A stretch of DNA of 6,965 nucleotides from Bacteroidales bacterium (GTDB lineage Bacteria; Bacteroidota; Bacteroidia; Bacteroidales; UBA12077). Positions within the stretch are counted from its first letter, which is position 1. The number at the start of each line of letters is the position of its first letter. The notes beneath the pieces are model-generated. The model searched no databases, had not been told where the DNA came from, and worked only from the letters and a program-made list of their open reading frames with translations. The DNA lies in contig DAOVYZ010000189.1 in assembly GCA_030635365.1 (NCBI GenBank), positions 1-6,965 on the forward strand, given 5' to 3'. Positions 1 to 6,000 of this stretch are shown piece by piece. A program made the translations under genes and the position numbers.

Positions 1-1950
1 AAAACGAATATATTATTTCAATCTAAGTACAATCAGGAGTATTTATACATTGGGCACTCAGTAGGATTGGCCAGGTTAGAATATTTGAATGGGGAATGGG
101 AAGACAAAAATGTGATTGATATTGGCAAAGTTCAAGTGGAAACAATTGTTGAAGATGATAATGGAAACATCTGGGTTGGTACAACATTAAGTGGTGTTTT
201 TAAACTTAAACCGGATTTAACTTCACAAGGTTATGGGACAGGGGCTAATCTTCCTGACTTAAAAGGAAATAAAGTTTTTTATTTTGATAGTAAAATTATC
301 TGTGCAACTATAAAAGGTATATATGCTTTTAATGAAGAATCAGGTAAATTTGAAAAGTACAAAGGATTTGGGGAAAAATATTATTTAAGTATTGATGAAA
401 TTAAAAAAATATACTCTCATAAAGATAATGAATATTGGATTGTAGCAAATGACCCCGTTACAAACAACGAATACTTAGAAAAATTAACTATTAGCCAGGA
501 TAGGATTGTAACCATCGAAAGCACACCTTTTAAGAGATTAGTTAAGAATTCATTTCAAAACGTAACTATTGATAGTAAAAATGAAGTATGGATTGCAACC
601 GCTGATGCCGTATATAATTATAAAGAAAGATTAAGCGAAGAATTTTCCAAAAAATTCTATAATATAATAAGTAAGGTGGAAATTGGTATTGATTCTGTTG
701 TTTTTTGGGGAACATACTATAATGATACTTCTGATTTTATTGTAGGTTTTAATCAACCTAAAGAATTGAAAAAGATTGTACCATATAGAGAAAGGTCTTT
801 CCAGTTTTTTTATTCAACACCCTATTTTCCTACAGAAGAAGTAAAGTACAGTTATAAATTGGATGGATATGAAAATGAATGGTCAGTCTGGGATATAAGA
901 ACGGAAAAGGAATATACCAACTTGAATGAGGGCCATTATACATTTATGGTAAAAGCAAGGAATATTTATGGAATAGAAAGCGAAATAGCAGAGTATGGAT
1001 TTACAATAAAACCTCCCTGGTATAAAACTATATTAGCATATATAGTTTATGGTATTTTAGCAATATTCGTTATAGTTGTTATTGTAAAAATATATACTCG
1101 TAGGTTAGAGCTGGAAAAAATAAGACTGGAACAGATTGTTAAAGAGCGTACCGAAGAGGTAGTAAAGCAAAAAGATGAAATTGCGGATAAAAACAGGAGT
1201 ATTACAGATAGTATAGAGTATGCGAGTCGTATACAAAATGCGATTTTACCATCCGAAGAGTACGCGGAGGAAATCCTTCCCGAACATTTTATACTATTCA
1301 GGCCCCGGGATATAGTTAGTGGAGATTTTTACTGGATGACACAAAAGGATAATTTAGTGGTGGTTATTGCTGCAGATTGTACAGGACATGGAGTTCCGGG
1401 TGCATTCATGAGTATGCTGGGAGTATCTTTCTTAAATGAGATTGTGAACAGGCATGAGGTAACTTCAGCAAATGTAATCTTAAATAACTTAAGAACAGAC
1501 ATTAAGAAAACGCTTGGGCAGGAAGGAAAAGAAGGAGAAGCAAAAGACGGTATGGATATAGCCCTGAGTATTGTTGACCTGGATAAGATGAAAATGCAGT
1601 TTGCAGGTGCTTATAATCCATTATATATATACAGAAATAATGAGTTAATAGAAGTAAAAGCAGACAGAATGCCAATAGGAATTTATATTAAAGAAAAAGA
1701 ATCATTTACCAACAACGAAATAGACCTGAAAAAGGGTGATGTATTTTACCTCTTTTCTGATGGATACCCAGACCAGTTTGGAGGAGAAGACGGGCGTAAA
1801 TTCAAAACAAAGAATTTTAAGCAATTGTTACTTGAAATTCATCAGAAGCCAATGGCAGAACAAAGAGAGATTTTAAATACAAGGATTGATGAATGGAGAG
1901 GCAGGTGGGAACAGGTTGATGATATCATAGTCTTAGGTATACGAATATAA
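1..1950 (+). CDS. Sensor serine phosphatase: propeller / Y_Y_Y / TM / SpoIIE (5' partial)
   Basis: The frame is open from base 1, so the N-terminus lies outside the window; the TTG at 67 is an internal codon (..HSVGLARLEY..), not a start. Codons 1-649 are visible. Two-component-regulator-type propeller repeats are recognisable around codons 44-70 (DDNGNIWVG) and 183-208 (DSKNEVWIAT). A Y_Y_Y domain follows at about 267-340 (YSYKLDGYENEW, ending FTIKPPWYKT), then a membrane helix at about 343-366, a charged coiled coil at about 367-412, and a SpoIIE/PP2C-type phosphatase domain to the end. Likely metal ligands are D442 (SGDFYW), D459 (ADCTGHG), D587 (FSDG) and D641 (VDDIIV), so the domain looks active. 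By family knowledge such domains dephosphorylate STAS-type anti-anti-sigma partners or similar proteins. The propeller would be a periplasmic sensor and the phosphatase cytoplasmic. The signal and partner are not visible; no STAS or anti-sigma gene is present in the window. Confidence 0.95.
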   Translation, partial: KTNILFQSKYNQEYLYIGHSVGLARLEYLNGEWEDKNVIDIGKVQVETIVEDDNGNIWVGTTLSGVFKLKPDLTSQGYGTGANLPDLKGNKVFYFDSKIICATIKGIYAFNEESGKFEKYKGFGEKYYLSIDEIKKIYSHKDNEYWIVANDPVTNNEYLEKLTISQDRIVTIESTPFKRLVKNSFQNVTIDSKNEVWIATADAVYNYKERLSEEFSKKFYNIISKVEIGIDSVVFWGTYYNDTSDFIVGFNQPKELKKIVPYRERSFQFFYSTPYFPTEEVKYSYKLDGYENEWSVWDIRTEKEYTNLNEGHYTFMVKARNIYGIESEIAEYGFTIKPPWYKTILAYIVYGILAIFVIVVIVKIYTRRLELEKIRLEQIVKERTEEVVKQKDEIADKNRSITDSIEYASRIQNAILPSEEYAEEILPEHFILFRPRDIVSGDFYWMTQKDNLVVVIAADCTGHGVPGAFMSMLGVSFLNEIVNRHEVTSANVILNNLRTDIKKTLGQEGKEGEAKDGMDIALSIVDLDKMKMQFAGAYNPLYIYRNNELIEVKADRMPIGIYIKEKESFTNNEIDLKKGDVFYLFSDGYPDQFGGEDGRKFKTKNFKQLLLEIHQKPMAEQREILNTRIDEWRGRWEQVDDIIVLGIRI

Positions 1951-1973
1951 ATAAAAAAAACCTTAAAAAGGTT
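1951..1973 (-). terminator. Weak hairpin terminator reading on the minus strand
   Basis: A 6-bp stem (1959-1964 with 1968-1973, AACCTT/AAGGTT, 3-nt loop) is followed by a U-tract only when read on the minus strand, where the eight A's at 1953-1960 become U's. On the plus strand the hairpin follows an A-tract and has no T-run, so it is a poor terminator for the phosphatase gene. It could act as a back-up stop for transcription coming from the tRNA-Arg side. The stem is short and AT-rich. Confidence 0.35.
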
Positions 1974-1983
1974 AGTAGTTGTC

Positions 1984-2062
1984 GCTTCGCAAGAAAGAAG
2001 TTAAACAGGCTCAATATGACAACTTATCAAAGGTTATTTAGTCATACTGAGTTTATCGAAGC
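1984..2062. repeat. Imperfect inverted repeat, probably a dispersed repeat unit
   Basis: Arms 2010-2020 (CTCAATATGAC) and 2041-2051 (GTCATACTGAG) pair at 10 of 11 positions across a 20-nt loop, and GCTTCG at 1984-1989 is the reverse complement of CGAAGC at 2057-2062. The single mismatch would be a G-U wobble in minus-strand RNA. From memory the right arm (GTCATACTGAG..TCGAAG) resembles a short repeat that is common between genes in Bacteroidota genomes; I could not check this. No coding potential is seen from 1951 to 2147. Confidence 0.4.
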
Positions 2063-2106
2063 ATGCCGAAGTATTTTTACATTTTGCACTATTTTTTAAA
2101 TGCTAT

Positions 2107-2136
2107 AAAATAAAAACCTGCCAACAAATTGACAGG
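2107..2136 (-). terminator. Intrinsic terminator of the tRNA-Arg transcript
   Basis: Read on the minus strand, a 6-bp stem CCTGTC/GGCAGG (2131-2136 with 2117-2122, one G-U pair, 8-nt loop) is followed by UUUUUAUUUU. The G-U pair becomes an A/C mismatch on the plus strand, so the element is oriented minus. It lies about 11 nt beyond the encoded CCA of tRNA-Arg, where a tRNA terminator is expected. Confidence 0.7.
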
Positions 2137-2147
2137 CTTATTAGTAG

Positions 2148-2223
2148 TGGCGAACCTGGAGGGATTCGAACCCCCAACCTCCTGATCCGTAGTCAGGTGC
2201 ACTATCCGTTATGCTACAGGTTC
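2148..2223 (-). tRNA. tRNA-Arg (anticodon ACG), CCA encoded
   Basis: The minus strand folds into a complete cloverleaf. The acceptor stem is GAACCTG/CAGGTTC (2217-2223 with 2152-2158). The D-arm is GCAT/GTGC. The anticodon stem is CCTGA/TCAGG around the loop CTACGGA, giving anticodon ACG at 2190-2188; A34 would be modified to inosine to read CGN codons. The T-arm is GGGGG-TTCGAAT-CCCTC with one G-U pair. The discriminator is G (2151), and CCA is encoded at 2150-2148. The first 10 bases of this tRNA (2214-2223) are also the last codons and stop of the upstream GIY-YIG gene, so the tRNA has no leader of its own. No good TAnnTTTG promoter is seen immediately upstream; it is probably processed from a longer transcript that starts beyond the nuclease gene. 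Confidence 0.97.
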
Positions 2224-2456
2224 AATTTATTTTTTATATATTCTCGTCCAATTCCTGACTTAAAATATTTTTCACGCTTCCTAGCTTCTTCTCTAGTTGC
2301 TACTTTTTCGTAATAAATGAGACTCCATGGTTTGTAAGGTGATGTTGATTTATTTTTTCCGGAGTTATGTTCTTTTAATCTCCTTTTTAAATCAGTTGTA
2401 AAACCTTTATATAACCTGTTGTCCTTCTCACTTTTTACAATATACACAAAGAACAT
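2214..2456 (-). CDS. Small GIY-YIG nuclease-domain protein, stop codon inside tRNA-Arg
   Basis: This 80-residue protein is one GIY-YIG domain and has the usual length of the small UPF0213-like single-domain family. The GIY half is V4-Y5-I6 and the YIG half is Y16-K17-G18, with K in place of the usual hydrophobic residue. The likely catalytic Arg is in DLKRRLKEHN (R26), followed by SGKNKST, the PW-L-YYE strand (43-50) and the likely metal-binding Glu in ARKREKYFKS (E62). All key residues are present, so it could cleave DNA; the target is unknown. The ATG at 2456 is the only option, because an in-frame TGA lies two codons upstream. No clear ribosome site is seen. The last codons (TTG AAC CTG TAG) use the first ten bases of tRNA-Arg. 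Upstream lies a broken copy of the same tRNA 5' region, suggesting a mobile or formerly mobile unit. A housekeeping role cannot be excluded. Confidence 0.85.
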   Translation of the reverse strand: MFFVYIVKSEKDNRLYKGFTTDLKRRLKEHNSGKNKSTSPYKPWSLIYYEKVATREEARKREKYFKSGIGREYIKNKLNL

Positions 2457-2478
2457 TAAAAGTCATTTACTGTAGTTT

Positions 2479-2526
2479 GGTGCACCCTGCCTGCCGGCAG
2501 GCAGGTATCCATTATGCTACAGGTTC
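2479..2526 (-). pseudogene. tRNA-Arg 5' fragment, split by a palindrome
   Basis: On the minus strand this starts with the full 5' acceptor strand GAACCTG and TAGCAT of tRNA-Arg, continues with AATGGATA (AACGGATA in the intact gene), is interrupted by a 20-bp palindrome in the D-loop, and resumes with GTGCACC (3' D-stem to the first anticodon-stem bases). Downstream, ACTAC.G at about 2475-2470 may be a faint remnant of the anticodon loop, but no 3' half or T-arm follows. It cannot make a functional tRNA. It now forms part of the leader of the GIY-YIG mRNA. Confidence 0.75.
2486..2505. repeat. 20-bp perfect GC-rich palindrome inserted in the tRNA fragment
   Basis: CCTGCCTGCC is followed directly by its exact reverse complement, with 16 of 20 bases G or C inside AT-rich DNA. 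Comparison with intact tRNA-Arg, which reads GGTGCAC-TATCC, shows it sits exactly between those two blocks as extra DNA. No target-site duplication is seen. In RNA it would make a very stable hairpin in the leader of the GIY-YIG transcript. It is probably a member of a short dispersed palindrome family. Confidence 0.8.
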
Positions 2527-2536
2527 AATTGAGGTG

Positions 2537-2544
2537 CAAATATA
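2537..2544 (-). promoter_or_regulatory. Bacteroidota-type -7 promoter element for the tRNA/GIY-YIG transcript
   Basis: The minus strand reads TATATTTG, a full match to TAnnTTTG, and transcription would begin a few bases upstream of the tRNA fragment's 5' end at 2526. This is the spacing expected of a native tRNA promoter, now placed upstream of the fragment and the nuclease gene. No good -33 TTTG is present at the usual distance; TTGAG at 2556-2560 (minus) is too close, at about 13 nt. Confidence 0.5.
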
Positions 2545-2585
2545 TAAAAAAAATACTCAATTATAGTAGCTGGTTTTACGAATAC

Positions 2586-2921
2586 CTTAAATCCGCAAGC
2601 CGTGGCACGGATTTATTGATAGTCAGCAAGTTAATTATAATTTATTGTCATCTATATAAGTTAACCGTGCCACGGCTAATCACTTAATCCCAAACTATGC
2701 AATAGGATTGAAAAACTAAAGCCAAATGAAGGATAGCAAAGTAATTACAAAGTTATTGGTGCTAACCGTTACCTTCGGTGAACTCGGTTCGGGTTCAGCC
2801 CGCTCTAATGCTTTGCATTAGAAATATATTGGTTAACAATATTTTAAAAGAAGATTTGAAATTCTAATGCATAATGCGGGTTAATCTGTAAACGGATAAA
2901 AATTTACTTGCGGATTTAAGA
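2586..2921. mobile_element. Candidate MITE-like element (~335 bp) with 14-bp terminal inverted repeats
   Basis: CTTAAATCCGCAAG at 2586-2599 is a perfect reverse complement of 2907-2920. The hexamer GAATAC lies directly outside the left end (2580-2585) and one base outside the right end (2922-2927), as a target-site duplication would. The inside has no ORF but is full of inverted repeats: a 13-bp perfect pair AGCCGTGGCACGG (2598-2610)/CCGTGCCACGGCT (2665-2677), and a row of small hairpins at 2769-2822. This occupies most of the 508-bp gene-free stretch 2531-3038. A separate direct repeat AATACTCAA (2552-2560, 2923-2931) makes the exact left boundary uncertain. No transposase is present, so any mobility would be in trans. 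Confidence 0.5.
2769..2822. repeat. Row of four adjacent short-loop hairpins
   Basis: Four inverted repeats lie end to end: TTACC-ttc-GGTGA (2769-2781, one T-G pair), GAAC-tcg-GTTC (2780-2790), CGGG-ttcag-CCCG (2790-2802), and TCTAATGC-ttt-GCATTAGA (2804-2822, 8-bp stem). The segment is richer in G+C than its surroundings. It lies inside the MITE-like element. Whether it is transcribed is not visible. Confidence 0.45.
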
Positions 2922-2992
2922 GAATACTCAAATCAGAAATAAATATAAAATAAATTAACAAAATATTGTTCTTACTGTTACGTATTAATTAG

Positions 2993-3000
2993 TAAATTTG
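2993..3000 (+). promoter_or_regulatory. Bacteroidota-type -7 element for the AsmA-like gene
   Basis: TAAATTTG matches TAnnTTTG completely and lies 38 bases before the ATG at 3039, giving a leader of about 30 nt. The best upstream partner is TTG at 2966-2968, spaced 24 nt, slightly longer than usual. No Shine-Dalgarno sequence is seen before the ATG; the leader is A/T-rich, as is common in this phylum. Confidence 0.5.
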
Positions 3001-3038
3001 ATTATTATATTAAGTTCAAATAAATAAAACTTTCTGTT

Positions 3039-5927
3039 ATGAAAAAGATTATTAAATGGTTTTTTCGCATCTTATTAATTCTTATAGGACTGATAATAGT
3101 TTTACTAATTGTAATACCTGCATTTTTCAAAGATGAAATGCTAGCAAAGCTTAAGGAAGAAATTAATAATAATGTGAATGCTAAAGTTGAATTCACAGAT
3201 TTTCGATTATCATTGTTTAAATCATTTCCTGATTTGAATTTAGGCTTGCATGAAGTTTCGGTAACAGGAGTCGATAAATTTGAGAACGATACATTGGTTT
3301 ATTTTAAGTCATTCAATGTTCATGTTAATTTAATGAGTGCAATAAAAAAGAATGTTGTAGTGAAGGGTATTGTACTTAATGAACCTATAATAAATGGAAA
3401 GGTTTTAGAAGACAGTACGGTTAATTGGGATATAGCGATACCCTCCGAAGAAACAGATGTTTCAGAACCGGAAGTAGAAGAAACTATTGTTGAAGATACA
3501 ACAGCCGGTACTATGGATTATCGTGTAGATCTTAAGAAGTTTAAAATTAAGAATGCCAGAATCACATATATGGATGAAACATCTAATATGGAAGCATCTT
3601 TAGATAATTTCAATTTCTTATTGAAAGGTGATTTTGGAATGGATTATTCTGATCTCACAATAAATACCTCAATTGAAGATATTAATGTTAAAATGGGAGG
3701 GATGAGGTATTTAAAAAATGCTTCTTTTGGTTTTGATGCTACAATTGGGGCAGATATGGAAAATATGAAATTTACTTTTAAAGAAAACGAGCTTTCACTT
3801 AACGCAATAGTTTTAGGATTTGATGGTATGGTAGAAATGTTGGAAGAAGATATTAATGTTGATATTACATTTAATACAAAACGAACAAGTTTTAAATCAT
3901 TACTGTCAATGGTTCCTGCAATATATTTGGAAGGCTTTGAAGATATAAGGACAGAGGGCAACCTTGCGTTAAGTGGTGATGTAAAAGGAACATATAATGA
4001 TAATCAAATGCCTTTAGCTAATATAAGATTGGTAGTTGATAATGCTATGTTTCAGTACCCGGATTTGCCAAAATCTGCCGAAAATATAAATATTGACCTT
4101 GCAGTTTTTTATGACGGTGTCGAGAATGATAATACTAAAGTCGATTTGAATAAATTTCATGTAGAGTTAGCTGATAACCCTTTTGACATTGCTGTGCATA
4201 TTCGAACGCCATTCAGTGATCCTTATGTTGAAGGTTCGGTTGATGGTCATATTGTATTAAATACATTATCTGATGTTGTTCCATTAGAAGATGTGAGTTT
4301 AGATGGAGAAATAACTGCAGATATTGATATTGCAGGAAATATGTCAAGTATTGAAAATGAAAAATATGAGGATTTTAATGCAAAAGGGCAACTGCAATTA
4401 AAGGAATTTGTATTTGAAAGTAAAGATTTACCTGCTGCTATAAAAATTATTGAAACAACTTTCAATTTTACACCACAATACCTGGAATTAAAATCATTTA
4501 AATCTGAAATTGGAGAGAGTGATTTTAGTTTAAATGGTAAGATAGAAAATTACATAAGCTATGCATTAAGTGATGGGACTTTAAAAGGAGATTTTAAATT
4601 CAATTCTTCAAATATTAATGTCAACGAATTTATGACAGAAGATGAAGGTGCAAAAGTGGAAACAGTTGTAGAGAATGCATCTTCAGAAGAAACAGGAACT
4701 GCAGTAGATACTGCATCTGCTATGAGTGTTATTGAAGTTCCGGGCAATATAGACTTTAAGTTAGAATCATCATTAAAACATATTGCTTATGACAAAATGG
4801 ACATTACTGATTTAACAGGTACTTTCCTGGTAAAGGATAAAAAGGTAATGATGAATAACCTTAATATGAAACTACTGGATGGTTCATTAGGTGTAAATGG
4901 AGAATATAATACTCAAAAAATAGAAGCACCTTCAGTTGTTATGGGACTTGACATTCGAGATATTGAAATTGAATCGGCTGTAAACTCCATTAGTATGATT
5001 GAGAAACTTGTACCCATATTGAAAGAATGCAAAGGCAAAGTATCAATAAAGTTCGATTACACGAGTTTAATAGATTCAGAGATGAGCCCGATTTTGAGTT
5101 CTGTTGAAGGGTATGGTAAGATTCAATCGAAAAGTATACAAGTGGTAAGTTCAAAAACATTAGATAAGTTAACAGAATTATTAAAATTTGGAGATAAATT
5201 TAATAATGAATTTAAGGATATAAATATTAGTTTTAAAATAACTAATGGCAGAATATATGTCGAACCATTTGATGTAAAAGTGGATGATATAAATATGGTA
5301 GTTGGAGGTTCTCACGGTATTGACCTGACATTAGATTATGACCTTGTACTAAATGTTCCAAGAAAATATTTTGGCTCTGCAGCGAATGATGCGCTTGAAG
5401 GCTTATTAGAAGAAGCCGCATCAAAAGGCGTAAAAGTTAACGTATCAGAAAATATAAAGGTAAAAGCTAAAGTTGTTGGTACAACGACAGACCCAAAAAT
5501 AACTCTAAATTATAAAGATGGTACAAATGATGCTAAAGAGAGCATGAAAGAAGAATTAAAGAAGAAGGCACAAGAGGAATTTGAAAAACAAAAAAAGGAG
5601 TTAGAAGACAAAGCAAGAAAGGAATTGGATGCTGAAGCTCAAAAAATTATTGATGATGCAGAGAAAGAAGCAGCAAAAATTAAAAAAGATGCACGTGTTG
5701 CTGCCGATAAGGTTTTAGCTGAAGGCAACAAACAAGCAGACGCCTTGGTAAAGAAAGCTTCAAAAGAAGGAATGTTAGCTAAAATAGCTGCGGAAAAGAC
5801 AGCTGATAAATTAAAGAAGGAGGCTGGAAAAAAGGCGGATAATTTAATTAGTATAGCTGATAAGAAGGCGGATGATATAGTAAAGGCTGCAAGGGCAAAA
5901 GCTGCAAAAATTAAAAGTGGAAAGTAA
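3039..5927 (+). CDS. AsmA-family envelope protein with Lys/Ala-rich C-terminal coiled coil
   Basis: The 962-residue protein begins with a short basic end and one hydrophobic helix (about 7-29), so it is probably anchored in the inner membrane with the rest in the periplasm. The following region (KVEFTDFRLSLFKSFPDLNLGLHEV and the NVVVKGIVLNEPIINGKV block) is typical of AsmA N-termini. The long middle is beta-rich with repeated D-F-x-L/N strand patterns. Two acidic low-complexity linkers are visible, at about 134-160 and 534-565. The C-terminal AsmA-like part (about 590-825: LLDGSLGVNGEY, ITNGRIYVEPFDVKV, VGTTTDPKI) is followed by a tail of roughly 130 residues rich in K, A, D and E, predicted to be a long helix or coiled coil. 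By family knowledge AsmA/TamB/YhdP-like proteins support lipid traffic and outer-membrane assembly; the specific substrate is not known here. The gene is monocistronic, between a -7 element and a strong terminator. Confidence 0.9.
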   Translation: MKKIIKWFFRILLILIGLIIVLLIVIPAFFKDEMLAKLKEEINNNVNAKVEFTDFRLSLFKSFPDLNLGLHEVSVTGVDKFENDTLVYFKSFNVHVNLMSAIKKNVVVKGIVLNEPIINGKVLEDSTVNWDIAIPSEETDVSEPEVEETIVEDTTAGTMDYRVDLKKFKIKNARITYMDETSNMEASLDNFNFLLKGDFGMDYSDLTINTSIEDINVKMGGMRYLKNASFGFDATIGADMENMKFTFKENELSLNAIVLGFDGMVEMLEEDINVDITFNTKRTSFKSLLSMVPAIYLEGFEDIRTEGNLALSGDVKGTYNDNQMPLANIRLVVDNAMFQYPDLPKSAENINIDLAVFYDGVENDNTKVDLNKFHVELADNPFDIAVHIRTPFSDPYVEGSVDGHIVLNTLSDVVPLEDVSLDGEITADIDIAGNMSSIENEKYEDFNAKGQLQLKEFVFESKDLPAAIKIIETTFNFTPQYLELKSFKSEIGESDFSLNGKIENYISYALSDGTLKGDFKFNSSNINVNEFMTEDEGAKVETVVENASSEETGTAVDTASAMSVIEVPGNIDFKLESSLKHIAYDKMDITDLTGTFLVKDKKVMMNNLNMKLLDGSLGVNGEYNTQKIEAPSVVMGLDIRDIEIESAVNSISMIEKLVPILKECKGKVSIKFDYTSLIDSEMSPILSSVEGYGKIQSKSIQVVSSKTLDKLTELLKFGDKFNNEFKDINISFKITNGRIYVEPFDVKVDDINMVVGGSHGIDLTLDYDLVLNVPRKYFGSAANDALEGLLEEAASKGVKVNVSENIKVKAKVVGTTTDPKITLNYKDGTNDAKESMKEELKKKAQEEFEKQKKELEDKARKELDAEAQKIIDDAEKEAAKIKKDARVAADKVLAEGNKQADALVKKASKEGMLAKIAAEKTADKLKKEAGKKADNLISIADKKADDIVKAARAKAAKIKSGK

Positions 5928-5942
5928 GAGTTAAAGATGTAT

Positions 5943-5979
5943 ATAAAAAAAACCTTCCAAAATTCGGAAGGTTTTTTAT
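5943..5979. terminator. Bidirectional intrinsic terminator between AsmA-like gene and rplS
   Basis: A perfect 8-bp stem AACCTTCC/GGAAGGTT (5951-5958 with 5966-5973, 7-nt loop) is flanked by an A-tract on the left and a T-tract on the right, so it has a U-run in both directions. It ends the AsmA-like transcript 16 bases after its stop codon and the convergent rplS transcript. Confidence 0.9.
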
Positions 5980-6000
5980 TTAGTGCCTATTTAAAGAAAT

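Larger units (their letters stand above)
2228..2530 (-). mobile_element. Candidate tRNA-targeting GIY-YIG mini-element (303-bp unit between tRNA repeats)
   Basis: A 25-base segment occurs twice in direct orientation at 2203-2227 (inside and just upstream of intact tRNA-Arg) and 2506-2530, with one mismatch (G2208 versus A2511). It covers 4 bases of leader and the first 21 bases of the tRNA. Beyond it both copies continue with GGTGCAC (2196-2202 and 2479-2485), the second after a palindrome. The repeat period is 303 bp, and almost all of the unique DNA between the copies is the GIY-YIG gene. This is the footprint of an insertion that duplicated or carried the tRNA 5' part and left one intact tRNA. 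A tandem tRNA duplication followed by decay is the main alternative. Boundaries are inferred. Confidence 0.45.

Noticed and set aside
67..69. TTG as the start codon of the sensor phosphatase
   Set aside because: The frame is open to base 1 and the upstream codons (YIGHSVG) continue a propeller strand, so the gene begins outside the window.
2479..2526. A second functional tRNA-Arg
   Set aside because: Only the 5' part is present, it is split by a palindrome in the D-loop, and there is no anticodon stem partner, T-arm or 3' acceptor strand.
2760..2825. A tRNA-like T-loop (GGTTCGGGTTC) in the hairpin-rich segment
   Set aside because: No acceptor stem, D-arm or anticodon arm can be built around it.
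3005..3196. Minus-strand ORF overlapping the start of the AsmA-like gene
   Set aside because: It is antisense to the membrane-helix and N-terminal coding region, with composition explained by that gene; no family resemblance.
3644..5424. Several minus-strand ORFs of 60-105 codons within the AsmA-like gene
   Set aside because: All are antisense shadows of a well-supported gene and have Ser/Ile-rich translations with no recognisable domain.
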